Positions 35,483 to 47,700 of a stretch of 64,000 nucleotides of DNA are shown one piece after another (within the stretch, counting starts at the first letter, position 1; every line of letters starts with the position of its first letter). The notes under the pieces were generated by a model that saw only the letters and a program-made list of their open reading frames with translations, was not told the origin of the DNA and made no database searches. A program made the position numbers and the translations under genes. Source of the stretch: Coniferiporia sulphurascens (taxonomy: Eukaryota > Basidiomycota > Agaricomycetes > Hymenochaetales > Hymenochaetaceae); the NCBI GenBank assembly GCA_002794785.1, contig NBBA01000001.1:310001-374000 (forward strand), written 5' to 3'.

Positions 35483-37146
35483 TTACAGAGATGACAGTCT
35501 GCTAGACGAGAACGACAACAGCCCACCAGACGGTTGACGCAACTTGCTAGTCGACGATGACAATGATGATTCACTGGATGGCAATCCACTAGATCTTGGA
35601 CACCTGGACCCAAAACCTTCCAGGTCTCTGGCTCTCGAGGAAAACCCAACTGCCATATTGGACATAGCTTCGATTTGGTGAGTATACCAGTCATTGTCCA
35701 CCATGAATGGGTATGGCTTAATTTCAGGCAGGAGGAGGTTGACCCAGCCAAGGTCGATGTGAACCGTGCGCAAGCGAGGCTTTTTCGAGTCCATGAAATG
35801 AAGCTCGCGTATGCGATCAAGTTGTGCATACACATCATTAATCTTTTTTTTGTGAGTGTCTTGATTTATTCTAGCTCATGATTTACTTACCTCTGTTGAC
35901 CTGAATCCTCACCACACAATTTCCCAAACAGGGATATTACTCTCAATCTGGCTCTGCAACAAGTGCTCATGGAGCTTGGCCTTGTTATTTTCCTTCGCAC
36001 TGGCATCTTCTGTCTCGAGTTTGCTCTCCAGGTCAGTCATCCAGTCAGTTTCTAGAAGTGGCGTAGGATCAACACCATATTCTCCCATATATTCATCAAC
36101 AGCTTCGAGACACTCGCTTTTCCTCTGTATTTCTCATCAGTTTAATGAGGTGAGATAGAGGATGTTACTGCTTTCCTGTCAACGCCACTGAATCCTTTTG
36201 TTCTTATTGATTCGCTTGTGGGCCTTCATCTCTGCTTCGGCACTAGTCTGATTCTTATATGCTACCTTCCATGTGCAAAGCACATCCCTTCCAAGCTGAA
36301 TAACATCCTCCAATGAGAAGGGCTCATTGGGGTATGGGACTTCAGTCGTAGCCAGATTCTAGGCAAGTTATTTTGTGCATATATCCACATGAAGAACAGG
36401 TACTCACCCTCTGCTCACTATAAATCAGGCGTGTGGTGTGGGTAATGAGCACCATATTATTGCGGTGGGTGACATCTGCCTCTAGATTTGGCACCAGGAC
36501 AGGTATGCCGCCCTCTTCATGCTGGCCGGCTTCTTCAGGACCAGGGAGATGTTTCAAGTCAATGCGTGTGTGTTCAATCATCTCTTTCTTGACAACTTGC
36601 TAAAATTTTACTGTCAGCCACATAGTATGCAGTTTATGATAAAGAGATACACACACGAAGGACCCTTCGCACCTCCTTTTGCTTCGATATAAGTTTCCGC
36701 ATACTCATGCTCAAAATTTTCTCTGTCTCCGCCGATTTCTTTCCCTTCTGACGCCTCCTGCGCTTAGGCCTAATGTCTTCCTCGTCATCTGCATCTGTCC
36801 CATTGTCGACAGCAATATGCTGTTCAAGTGTGCTGATTTTTTGCATCAGTGTCGTAATGTGGTCCCAGAGCTGGTCCACATGGTCATCTGCCTCCAGTGC
36901 AGTGTCGCTAGGCCCAAGAAAGCCAGCAGGTGATGGGGAAGGTGAGGTTTCAAATTCCCCAGTATTAAACAAGTCTGATAAATTATGTGACTGGCCCAGA
37001 GAAGTTGGAAGATGCAGCTCAAGTGATGAAGAAGACACCGCCAGTGCCAGTGCTGCCATGATCTGAGTCCCAGATGCTTGCTCATTCAGCATGAGCCGAA
37101 GGCACTCCCTATCTGCAGCGTTCATGTTCGAGAGCAGGGACTCCAT
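35483..37146 (-). CDS. Uncharacterised gene convergent with the transposase
   Basis: Minus-strand gene with about five exons: 37146-about 36656 (MESLLSNMNAADRECLRLML; a basic patch KRRRRQKGKK), about 36603-36405 (HTRIDLKHLPGPEE ... RLIYSEQR), about 36358-36186 (VPYPNEPFSLEDVIQLGRDV), about 36135-35935 (RKSECLEAVDEYMGEYG ... LLETDWMTD) and about 35860-35483 (RTVHIDLGWVN, KPYPFMVDNDWY). Introns have standard gt..ag ends where checked (36656-36604, 36404-36359). It is probably a nuclear protein, given the basic patch and coiled acidic segments. I do not know its function. The head-on layout next to tnp2 suggests a possible second gene of the CACTA element, but it could be an independent repeated gene. 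No clear lesion. Confidence 0.55.
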
Positions 37147-37789
37147 TGGGATCGGTTATTGGGTTGTTGTGTTCGTAGGTAGTATGTGCCATAGGGTGTT
37201 TTGCATGCATACATACAGGCTTTGACATGTTATTTACACTTGTTATTAAACATGCTGCATATGGCAATTATTATCAATGTTATTTGTAATCTGACCATTG
37301 GTAAGAAAACTGCAGTGTGTGTGCAGACGTGATCAGGTGGCCTAACCAGTCTATACAACCATGTACAGGCTGCCTGGTGAGGTCGGTGTAGGCACGCTAG
37401 GCGAGCTAAATCAAGACTTGCAGCTTGGATAAGGTCATCTGGCAAGGCCTGGGTAGACGGATCCAGACGGCCATGCAATTTTGTTGCAGGTGCATATATG
37501 CGGTCTGGAAGAGGGTCGCACAGCAGCACTCAGATCATAAAGTACATTCAGAACAGATGTGTATTTTCGTTGTAGTTGGCCCCGCATACAGGCAATGACA
37601 TACTATATAGTAGCACCTGCATAAGGCTTGTATCTAGATCTACTATATACAAGGTCTTAAACGGCTCAAGTGTGTGACTTGCAAGCCATATTTTAACGTC
37701 CACCCAGATCATGTGGTTTAGGGCCGGATAGGGCCAAATACAAGGCATTCGCTGACCTACTTAGGCCCTCGCTAGATCGGCCGGGAACG
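37147..37789. other. Right edge of the transposon block
   Basis: No gene. This is upstream sequence of the minus-strand gene and the presumed terminal region of the outer element, ending in GGGAACGCGGTGAGTG near 37794, where unit sequence returns. Confidence 0.4.
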
Positions 37790-37794
37790 CGGTG

Positions 37795-38530
37795 AGTGAC
37801 TTGGAGTAAAGGAAGCTCTTGGCTCGTGGCTGGACGCAGATCATCGCTGCATCCGTGCGATCTTCGAATCGCTTTGGGATATTACGTAAGTAAATTCTCA
37901 GATCGGTTCTGGCGTCTTCGGCTCCGCACTGTCGGCCCCACAGTCCCCCACTGGCACACCAAAGCTCGACGCTTAGCGCCGATGTCGACGACGACAGTAC
38001 CATGCTGCGTGTTGAATGGCACGGATGCATGACCTACGGCGTCGTCAACCAGGCGGGGAAGACTTCGGGGCCCGTGGAGCTGGCAATACCCGGGTCAGAG
38101 AGTTTGGCATGTTCGCCTCGTTGCGTTTTTGCATCCGGAGCTAACGGATATTTCAAGTCGGCGGTGACGGCTACAAAGCCTTCCGCTGCTCCGGCGGGCG
38201 ACAAGACGCACGCTCCAGCTGCTTCAACTAGCGCATCATGTGGGACGCCGAAGAGCCTACCTTCCACTTACTCCGCGAATTCTACCGCGCCGCTCATTGT
38301 CCCTGGCACGGTCGCAAACGGCGACTGCGGCCTTCTCAGTCGGCAGTGGGTCATTCGCACTCTCCGCAAACACATGGATCGCAATTCTCCAGCGCGTGAA
38401 GACACCCCCGGTGCAGAGGATGGATAAAGTTGTGTGTGCATTGATGGAAATGAGGCAATTACGCTGTATAACGTGACGTTGCGCGGTGGTAAGAAAGCAG
38501 CCATTCAGGAACGCAGTGCCGGACTTTTTT
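37795..38530 (+). pseudogene. Relic R4, downstream part
   Basis: The R copy of split unit U4; its leader is 20 kb upstream (16977-17263). It shows the TTACGTAAGTAAATTCTCAG block, VEWHGCMTYGVVNQAGK (about 38008), VTATKPSAAPAGDKTHAPAA (about 38160), LPSTYSANSTAPLIVPGTVA and then, in another frame, IDGNEAITLYNVTLRGG (about 38440). Frame changes between these blocks match those in R2, which shows that decay began before these units separated. Confidence 0.5.
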
Positions 38531-40260
38531 CGGAGGTGCGTCCCTCCTCCGTTTTACTTTCGTTCGTTTTTAGGCCTGACCTATTTGACATGCGATTAGG
38601 TAGCATCAGCGATTGGGCCTCGCCGAAGGACCAGAAGGAATGGTTCGCCGACGTCTCAGGCGCCATCGTCCAGTACCAATTGTCTCCACCCCTCCGCCTC
38701 TCCCGTCCCGTCCTTCTCCTCATCTCGAACTCTGCGTTGCTACCAAGTACCATCACACCTTGACCACACACATCACAAACAACAGATGCCCTCGCCTCTT
38801 TTATTACAGCACGCCAAACCTGGTCAGCTCGGCACGCGAACACCTGATGACTGAGTCATGAGAAAAGGACCCCTCGATTGGAGTTCTGTTCTCACTTGCC
38901 TTTCCACTGCCCACGTGCCCGATCTCGACCGTCTGGGGCTTTCAATCTGACCGATCTCCCTCACCTCGCTTGTTCACACGCAGACTTGCATGCGCTGGAT
39001 TCGCCGACCTTATGATAATCTCATCTGGACCTCGTTGTTCTTGTATATTTTTACCTCTCATGCTGCCGATGAAGTGTCTTTCTGAGCGCCAGGGAGCCGT
39101 GTCTCCCCGGTGGAGTCCGTACGAACTTGACACTGATGTCCGCTCAACGTGGATACGGAATTATAATCAACCCACGGGGATATTCAGGTAAATGAGACTA
39201 CTTCGGGAAAATGGAGCAAAGCGATCACTTCGCTCTTCATTCCGTTCTTGCTGTTGGAGGGATCTAAAGACTAAAGGAGACACGCCTTGGCTATATCCCG
39301 GCCCGAGACTCCCCTACCGTCCGTCAATCAGGGAAAGCTCGAGCTCTCCCCGCCGCTTCCTCAACACAGTGTTCACGTCTAGTCATTCAACCCAGCACTG
39401 CGTAGCTCAGACGTCCCGACACTCTTAATAAAGTATCTACCAACTTGATTGCCCCAATCTGGAAGGCGTGGACCAAGGTGCGTGCTCTACACTCGCGCTA
39501 GAGTCGATACCAACGATGATGTTGTGGATTTCAACCAGACGTTCAGCGTGGAAATCTACTAAGAAAAAGGTAGAAAGGACGATCAAGCTGTGCACGGTAT
39601 ACCCTAGGAGGCAAGTGCGAAGCGAGCGACTCGAATTGGTATTCTGGAGTTCCCGTGGGCTGGCGTGTTGAGGCTCGACGCTTGTTCTAGTAACAGTGAG
39701 TGGATTGAATCAGTGGTGCGTGAAGCAGATAGTCGTCCATTCTATGAGGTCCTGTGCGCTCTGCAACGCCGCCTCGACTCGATCAGCGCCCTCAGGAAAA
39801 CAAGATGGTACTCTGGTTTCGGTAACTACACAGCTGTCGCGGCCATGATCGGCAGATGTGTCCTTTTTTTAAACGTAGGCAAGGGCGACGGTTCAGGAAC
39901 TGAGCTGGGATGTCACTTACTGTACAAGACCATTGATTTATACGGTTGGAGATTATCAACGCTCTAGAATGTTTTCTTGCGTCCTAGATTGGTCTCGCAG
40001 CGGAAGTTGTAGTGGCGTACACAGTAGTCACTTACACCTGGAAGTGATACGAGTGTACCAGTCTAATCGGCCACGTACGGCGAAGGATGACACTTCGAAT
40101 CGACATTTGACCGGAGATGATATGCAACCTGGTTGTTAAGTCTCACCTCTAGTTCGGGCTATGCGTGTTAAATCACGGACCTTATTTTTATATTTCAGTG
40201 ATGGGGCCTTCCAGAAATTTGACTATGGTATGAAAGAGTGAGAGTTCGTTCGTCTCCCAT
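38531..40260. other. U4 spacer, class A
   Basis: Near-copy of 7816-9470. A 100-codon frame at 39665-39967 keeps RRLDSISALRKTRWYSGFGN and FLNVGKG in step with the U5 frame at 43596-43868 and a shorter U2 version. Three copies in one frame hint at a former coding exon, but I cannot name it. Confidence 0.4.
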
Positions 40261-40262
40261 TC

Positions 40263-40270
40263 CTATAAAA
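40263..40270 (+). promoter_or_regulatory. TATA box of D4
   Basis: CTATAAAA followed by TCTCGACAC, about 115 nt before the ATG. Confidence 0.55.
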
Positions 40271-40378
40271 TCTCGACACTGGAGCGAGTCCTCTCGAAGA
40301 AAACAACTGCCATCCATTTAGACTCGTCCATTCATAACTCAAACATTACGTGCACATCGAACCACGACAATACCCACA

Positions 40379-42029
40379 ATGCTTTCAACTCGGTCTGGTG
40401 TGGAACCTATTGATCTTAGTGAAATTCCGTTCCTTCTTTCCAGCTTTGCGCAAGGAACATACGTCCTAGTCGCAATCGCTACCGCTCTTTGTTACGATAC
40501 TAGTTGAGTCTATAATAAATCTGACCGCCGGAAACCCTCTTGATCGTTTTCTTTAGTCACCACATTTGATAAAGAGGCACGTATACTTCTGATAACAGCT
40601 TACTTATTCATTAACCATATCCACCACAATGACTCAGTTTAAATACTTTTGGGTGAGTGTTCCCAGTATTACTTTGTCCAACTGCTAATTATATTCCGAT
40701 TTGGGTCTACAAAGAGCTCGCCCCGCAAGACCACCAGCATAGTCTACTTTCTTGTAAGTGAACACCATAACTATCACTTTTGCGATAAGACACAGACCAC
40801 CGACCAATCACGCACCTTCCACAGAATCGGTACATAGGGATCGTTTTTGCATTAACGCGTATATCGAGTGAGCTTGCCACTTTGAACTCGGCTCCGCGGG
40901 GCAAAACTCTAATTATTGAAATGGGCTTAGGTTATTTAGATCGCGAAAATATAAAGCTGTACGTACGCCACAGAATCGTATTTGTACCGCAGCCTGATAC
41001 TTGTGACCTTCCAGATGTAAGGGGAAATACTTCTTCATCATAGGCTGCGTTAATGAGAATACAGGCAACTTTTCTGAATGGGTCGCGAATTTAGGAGGTG
41101 CGCACCTGAAACTATTCTTTCGCAATTAAAGTAAGGTCAACGGCGATATTGAACTCAGACTGGATGACAATCGTTCTGATAGACTGTAAGGACGTCCTTT
41201 TTATCCCTTCCCATGTTTTCCCACTACTATTATCACAGATATTCTCTTGATGAGGGTCCTCGCGTTGTGGTCCGGAGGTATTTGGTTTCTTCGAAGTCAC
41301 TATCGAAACTTCGTGGTCGGATCTAATACACTAACAGAAACGAAGCTGGCCGTGTGCCTCAAAGCATTTTTTGCGGTAGAGTCGGCCTTCATGCTAGGAA
41401 TTGGGATCGATATTATTATAACACTGAATGGTAAGCGAAGAGTCTACATTTTTAGCATAGGAGTTTACTGACGGCGGAACAGTATCTGTAGGAGGGGCAG
41501 AAGGGTATACATTTTGCGGAGAAGACGGATTTAATCCTCCTCTATTTGAGACTCTTTACTGGTTCGTACACGATGCTGCATAGCGATTTCATGCTTACAT
41601 CATGACAGGACGGCCCCGCTTGTATTTGAGCTTGTCCTGCTTGTCCTGGCTCTTTACAAAGCTACTTCTCTATGGCGGGAATCGGGTGGGTTTAAGGGCG
41701 TCAGCCTTGTCAAAGTACTCGTCCTCGATCAAGCATTCTATTTTTCCGTGTAATTATTCTACACTTCTCTTGTTTCCGGTGATTTGACATTGTTTTACAG
41801 TGTAATGGTATGCAGTGTAGCGCACATCACACTTAACTGGGTGGATCCACTTGTTTCCTCCAACGCAGCGTCCAATATCGTACAGGAGCTGTTAACATCC
41901 ACTACCTTTCCCTGCATAGTAGGTCGCCGATTGTTGGCACACCTGAATGAGGCTGCCGAAAGGGGAGTCAATGGAGGAACGAGCTACAGGGCTCGGAGTC
42001 GGAGTGTAAGCGACATACAGTTTGCATAG
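40379..42029 (+). CDS. D4: DUF6533-like membrane protein
   Basis: D copy just right of the transposon block. Exons: 40379-40502 (ends CYDT), 40557-40576 (20 nt, ITTFDKE), 40638-40652 (15 nt, FKYFW), 40715-40753 (39 nt, SSPRKTTSIVYFL) and 40825-about 40867 (NRYIG). Then come the GENIKL-region exon, WVANLG, DWMTIVLID, LLMRVLALWSG (about 41240-41278), LTETKLAVCLKAFFAVESAF (about 41330), GGTVSVGGAEGYTFCGEDG (about 41475-41580), LVFELVLLVLALYKATSLW and the last exon ending SVSDIQFA (42029). A TAA at 41133-41135 lies in the segment gtgcgc..ctcag, which can be an in-frame intron in all copies. Multi-pass membrane topology is inferred. One of the best candidates for an intact gene. Confidence 0.7.
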
Positions 42030-42789
42030 ACCTCGGTTCGGGTTTTGTCGTGTTTTTCCTCTGACTCAGAAACACCGCGTCCGTCTATAGGGTGAACCGT
42101 AGCCCAAATACTTAGTGACCGTTCCAACTGCTTTCACCTATTTATTGTATGATTTGTTCCGATTCTGATTTTCCAGTAGCCTTTTTCGTGTTTCCCTTGT
42201 TCGGTATCCCTTTGACTGCTTGCAGGACTTGCACTCGAACACGTCTAAACAAACCTCCTTACAATTTCATTACTGCGTTATTTTAAGTTACAAACGATGT
42301 ATACATGTGTAATCGAGCGTGTACGCTTAAAATCTATGCTGCTTCCTGAGCATCATGGCTGACATTACTTTACCTATGCTCCGTAAATCCCAACGATCTT
42401 CTTCGATACCCGAAATGCATGTAAGATTTCAGCTGCAGACACGTGCTGCTCAAAAATCGAGGAAAGGATAAGACCGGAGTAACATTCATTGCTTGGACTC
42501 ATGGTTCGCCCCGGCTCATGTTCAGATCCTGCGTCCGCTGAGCTTGCATCGTCATCCATTAGATCCTCCTTTGCTAGTGTCTATGAGAAGAAAGGGAAAT
42601 AGGGGGGCCGGCTGCCCCAAGTGGCTCCATCTTCCATCGAGTTGCCAGAGCCGGGGGAAGCGAGACGACGATGCGGACAGGTTACAGTCGGAGCAAAAGA
42701 AGTTCCTGGCTCCTCTGCGACTCGGACCCCGACGCGGAATGTTACAGTAGATCATCGCTGCATCGGTGCGATCTTCGAATCGGTTTAGT
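42030..42789. other. 3' flank of D4 and U5 leader
   Basis: Conserved D 3' flank (compare 6300-6600), then the unit leader from about 42405. No gene. Confidence 0.5.
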
Positions 42790-43265
42790 AAATTACGTAA
42801 AATGATTTCGCTGATCGGTCCCGGTATCTCCCGCCCAACTTCGGCTCCGCACCTTTTCTGGGTGCCGGTCTCTTCCCGTCCACACCAGAGCTCAATGCTC
42901 ATCCATTAGCATCGATGTCGACGACGACATTGCCATGCCACGTGTTGAATGGCACGATATCTGTACACAGGGATGCATGACCTACGGCGTCGTTACCCAG
43001 ATGAGCAAGACTGTCTGCGTTCCGTGGAACTGACAATACCCGGCTCATAGCGAGTTTTGGCGTGTTCGTCCTCGTCGCGTTTTTGAGCTAACGGACATTT
43101 CCAGTCGGCGGTGACGGCTACAAAGTCTTTGGCTGCTCCGGCTGGCGACGCTCCGGCTGCTTCAACGGGCGCATCACGTGGGATGCCGAGGAGCCTTCCT
43201 TCCACTTACCCCGCGAACTCCGCCGTGCGGCTCATTGTTCCTGGCATGATCGCAAACGTCTAGTC
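42790..43265 (+). pseudogene. Relic R5, truncated
   Basis: R copy with MPRVEWHDI (about 42935), the CMTYGVV block and SRRRRLQS-type decay. It stops at 43263 within the GTIA-equivalent block (CCTGGCATGATCGCAAACG). The sequence then jumps straight to spacer matching 8637, so the 3' part of R and about 1 kb of spacer were deleted. Confidence 0.5.
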
Positions 43266-44130
43266 GTCCAAACCAGCACGGCGTGGCTCAGAAAGCCCGA
43301 AACTTTTAATAAAGAATCTACCAACTTGATTGCCTAAATCTGGAAGGCGTGGGCCAATGTGTGCGCTCTCTATCCGTGCCAGAGTCGATATCGACGATGA
43401 TGGTGTGGTTTTCGAGCAGACGATCATCGTAAAAATCTACTGAGAAAGAGGTCGAAAGGATAATCAGGCTGTGCATGGTATAGCCTAGGAAGCACGGGTG
43501 ATGTGGGTGACTCGGACTTGGTTTCTGGAGCTCCCGTGGGCTGGCGTGTTGACGCTTGACGCTTGTTCTAGTAAGAGTGAGTGGGTTGAAGCAGCATGCG
43601 TGAAGCAGATAGTCGTCCACTCAGCAAAGTTCAGTGTGCTCTGCATCGTCGCCTCGACTTGGTCAGTGCCCTCAAGAAAACAGGAAGGCACCCTGGTTTC
43701 GGTAACTACACAGCCGTCGCGGCCATGATTGGTAGATGTGTCTTTTTTTTAAACGTAGGCAAGAGCGACGGTTCAGGAATTGGGCTGGAACGTCAGTGTA
43801 TAATACTATTGACTTCTGCGGTTGGAGATTATCAACACTATAGAATCTTTCTTTGCTCCCTAGATTGATCACGCAGCGGGAGTAGTAGTGGCATGTGCAG
43901 TAGCCATTTCCGCCTGGAAGTGTTAAGAGCGTACCAGTCCAACCGGTGATATACAAGGAAGGATGATGCTTCGAATTGTTATTCAATTATAGATGAAAAG
44001 CAACTTGGTCAACAGTTGAGTATCACCTATGCACGCTAAATCACAGATCTTAATTTGATATCTTGATGATGGCCTTACCAGGAATTTGACCATAGTGCGA
44101 AAGAGTGAAGATTTATCGGTTTCCCTTCCC
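43266..44130. other. U5 spacer, class A, shortened
   Basis: Matches 8640-9470 and 39390-40260. It contains the third copy of the conserved short frame (43596-43868). No complete gene. Confidence 0.4.
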
Positions 44131-44133
44131 CCA

Positions 44134-44140
44134 TATAAGC
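44134..44140 (+). promoter_or_regulatory. TATA box of truncated D5
   Basis: ATATAAGCTCGAC, about 117 nt before the ATG, as in U1 and U3. Confidence 0.5.
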
Positions 44141-44250
44141 TCGACTAAGCAGGTGCTAGTCCTCTCCAAAGTGAAATATCACCACTCATTCTGATTTGTC
44201 CATTCATAACTCGGATATTGCGTGCACATCAGACTGTGACGCCAGCCACA

Positions 44251-44452
44251 ATGCTTTCAACTCAGTCTGGTGTGGATCCTATTGATCCTAGTGAAATCCC
44301 ACCCTGGCTTTCCTACAATGCGCAAACAACATACATCGAAGTTGCAATCGCTACCGCTCTTTGTTACGATACAAGTTGAGTCTGTAGCAAATTTGATCGC
44401 CGGAAACCTTCTTGATTGTTTTCTTAAGTCACCACATTTGATAAAGAGGCAC
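44251..44452 (+). pseudogene. D5: 5' stub of a DUF6533-like gene cut by Copia
   Basis: Exon 1 (MLSTQSGVDPIDPSEIP ... CYDT) and the 20-nt exon 2 (TFDK.) are present. The Copia element begins at 44453, immediately after GAGGCAC, so its GGCAC target duplication contains the GC donor of intron 2. After the element (50467), only about 40 nt of intron 2 remain before the sequence switches to relic R6. The rest of the gene is deleted. Confidence 0.8.
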
Positions 44453-44714
44453 TATTAAATAAATAAATATAATGAATGATATAAATATAGTATGTGGTCA
44501 TATGAACAACCACCTTACTAAGTGAATGATAACACAATGATAACGCCATACGATATAGGAGCTAGATAGTTATAGTAGTACTAGCCCACGGAACATGTAT
44601 ATAAGGGGAGCTGGTCTCGCCCTAGAAATACATCGGTTTTATGCTGATAACCCACCTTGCCTGAACTTCACCACTGCACCTCAGCGTCTACCACAACGTG
44701 TGTAGATTTTAAGA
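44453..44714 (+). repeat. 5' LTR of the Copia element
   Basis: 262 bp, TATTAAATAAATA to TTTTAAGA. Contains GTATATAAGG (about 44596-44605) as the likely promoter. Few differences from the 3' LTR, so the insertion is fairly recent. Confidence 0.92.
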
Positions 44715-44783
44715 GGTTATGAGCCTTGACTCTACAACTAACGAAACAATTAACAAAAATATACATCCTCGAATAACGAAATC

Positions 44784-47700
44784 ATGTCTGACGGACAGAA
44801 ACCAAACACTCGTGAGCAAACATGTTTGCAAAAATTATCAGGACTACGAATAATAGCTAACGAACTAAAAATAACATATACACAGTCATCTACTATCGAA
44901 GAACTTGAAGAAAAAATTCAAAAAGCTAAAGATAGCAAAAGGTTAGTTGACCTAATACTTCAATGTAATCTAAGACAAATACCTATTAACGGAATGGAAC
45001 AACAGATACAAGATCGAATAAACAGGTATGATAATTCTACCAAAGACGAAAAATCAAAAATAAGAACTGATTATAAACTGGAACTAACGAATCATGCCAA
45101 AGATTTAGGAATATCAGATCAAGGAAAATCATCCGAAATCAGATATCGAATAAGTACATATTTGGGCATATCAGATCCAAATGAAAAAGCTCAATTTAAA
45201 ATTGATAACCCATATATTAAGCCAGAAGAAGAAAGCGATAAGAAAGAAAACGACGATAAAAAAGAAGATAACGAAGAAGAAAACTCCGAAGAATCCAAAA
45301 ATAACCCATCACATGAGCCATCAGAACCATCTGATCCTGACGATTCAGACACTAACGATACCGAGGAAGATGAACCGAGTATGGCAACTAAACTCGTGGA
45401 ACTCCAGAAATTCTTCGACGGAATCGAGAAACTCGATGGGCACAGAAACTACAAACTCTGGAATTACAGAGTCCGCAGCGCCATCGAGAGTGCAGGTTAC
45501 GGTAACCTGCTCACTAACTCCCCAGGAACTGGAGAGACTGGTATATCAAGCGCTTTATATAACGGCATTATGCGCACTATGCCCGACAAGATATTGGCTT
45601 ATTATCTTAATTTTAACAAAGATATTCCAGCGCTACTCAAAGCGCTTGACGGACAATATAATGTCCAGACAACAATTACAAAGGGCTTTAATGAGGCTGC
45701 CCTTTTTGATATCTGAGGTCATGTCAGCCATTTCGATGGAACACTCGATAACCTCAGCAATAAATACGAGGAACTCATAGCCCAAGGGGTAAAAGTTTCA
45801 GAGTCGACATACATATCGGCTATTACATGGGCAATGCCCGAACAATATCAATACGTACTCACACAGAGTGAGTTATATATTAAAACAATTAACGAAACAA
45901 ATCCAGAAAAAGATGAAATTGAACTAACCCCTCAATTCCTACTAACGGCACTGAGAAACGCCTTCGAGGGGTGGCGTAAAAATCACCAAAGGACAGGAGC
46001 GGCGGCTAACCACCTGCCCAAGGACGAGCGGAACCACCCCTATTTTAGGGGCCGCGGACGCGGTTACAGCCGCAGAGTACAGCCACGAGGTCGCGGCTAT
46101 AGGGGCCGTGGCGGATATATGCAAGGACGAGGACGAGGGGGATATTCCCCTAACCAACAATCACACGTTATTAAGTGCTACAATTGTAACAAACTAGGGC
46201 ACTTTAGTCGAGACTGCTGGGCACCAAAAACGGAATGGACGAAGGCAGCTCAGAAGAAGAAAGAGGACGCGAACGACGACAAAGGAAAAGGGAAGGAAAC
46301 GGGTGCGTCAGCGGCACCAACAACGACTGGGGCAAGTGCGGCCCAGGCTAAACATACCGCAGCATCAGCAGCAGCAACAAACGTCGCATCGAGCTCTCGA
46401 ATCGAATTAAGCGCCGTAATCGGCCACGGAGAAATCGGCGCCTTTATAACAGAAGTCAACGATAACGATTTCGACATGGGAGAATTCCCAACATACTCAT
46501 ATAACGACTTCCTTGACAAAATCGGAAACTATGATAGCGCCATGGAAGACGTGGATAACAATAATTTAGATGTAAGCATTAACGTTATAACAACAGAAAA
46601 ATTTGCTAACAATATTTATTCCTCAATGGATATAATCGATACTGGTGCAACGATACATCTAACACCATATCTAAATCGACTACGAAATACATATAAAACC
46701 GACGCGATCACGATAACGGCCACCAATAAAACAACGTTTATGGCAAACATAGTAGGGGATCTTAAGCTTTACATCCCCAACGGACACTCGGTAAGTGTCA
46801 TAATATTATCAAACATATATTACAATCCTAAAATGAATATGACATTAGTCTCTCAAGGACTTCTATGTCAAGATGGCTATGAATTTATTTATAAACAAAA
46901 CGAATGTACAATAAAGTATCCTAATGGATCTTTATGTGGAAAATTTTTTAATAAAAATGGATTGTATAGTATATTTAACAATGATGTACAAGCGGCTACA
47001 AAAAATGTAACATTATTTGAACTTCACAAAAAACTCGGGCATATAAGTTATGCTTACATAAAACGATTACTAAAAGAAGATCAAATTACAAATAATAAAA
47101 TATCAAATTACGACGAAACTCAATGCACAATCTGCATAGAAGCAAATATAAAAAAAATGCAAATTCCAAAATTACGCATTTCAAAGTTAGCCAAAAAATT
47201 TGGAGATCACATACATATGGACATATGGGGTCCAGCATCCACACATGCTATTGGAGGATATAAATATCTTCTAACACTTGTAGATGACACTACAAGATGG
47301 ATAAAAATGATTCTATTAAAAACAAAAGATGAGGGCTTAAATGCTTATACGACTTGGGCTACTATGCTCAATACACAATTTAATATAAAAATAAAAATGT
47401 TACAAAGCGATAATGACACAGTGTTTTTAAGTAAACAATTCACTGAATATTTAGAAAAACATGGAACAATACGAAAGCTGACTGTTCACGATACACCACA
47501 ACAAAATGGAGTAGCAGAACGATCACATCAAACGATTTTAAACAATACACAAGTAAATCTGCTACAAGCAAAATTACCACCCAGTCTATGGGGAGAAGCT
47601 GTAAAATACAGCACTTATGTATACAATAGAACGCCAAAAAGCGCTATTAACTTTAAAACACCATATTTTAAACGATATAACGAAAATTATAACATCGATG

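Larger units (their letters stand above)
17264..37790. mobile_element. Nested transposon block splitting unit U4
   Basis: Unit sequence ends near 17263 and continues near 37790. Joining the two sides restores the order seen in U2 (7080-7110) and U5 (42680-42720). The left edge begins GCACTAGTCACTGCGTTTC. The reverse complement of the right edge contains CACTCACCGCGTTCCCGG, a similar start, so the outermost element may have terminal inverted repeats with CACT ends. The flanks share only GGTG, so the exact target duplication is not established. Removing the block gives a normal D3-D4 spacing of about 4.9 kb. Confidence 0.65.

Noticed and set aside
7190..38530. Assigning relic R to a known small fungal protein family such as aegerolysins
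   Set aside because: No characteristic motif order was found; the resemblance was only in general composition.
41133..41135. TAA in D4 and a TAG near 58226 in D7, read as gene-killing
   Set aside because: The segment from GGAG|gtgagc-like to cag|ACTGG can be spliced in frame in every copy. It remains uncertain, but it is not evidence of a pseudogene.
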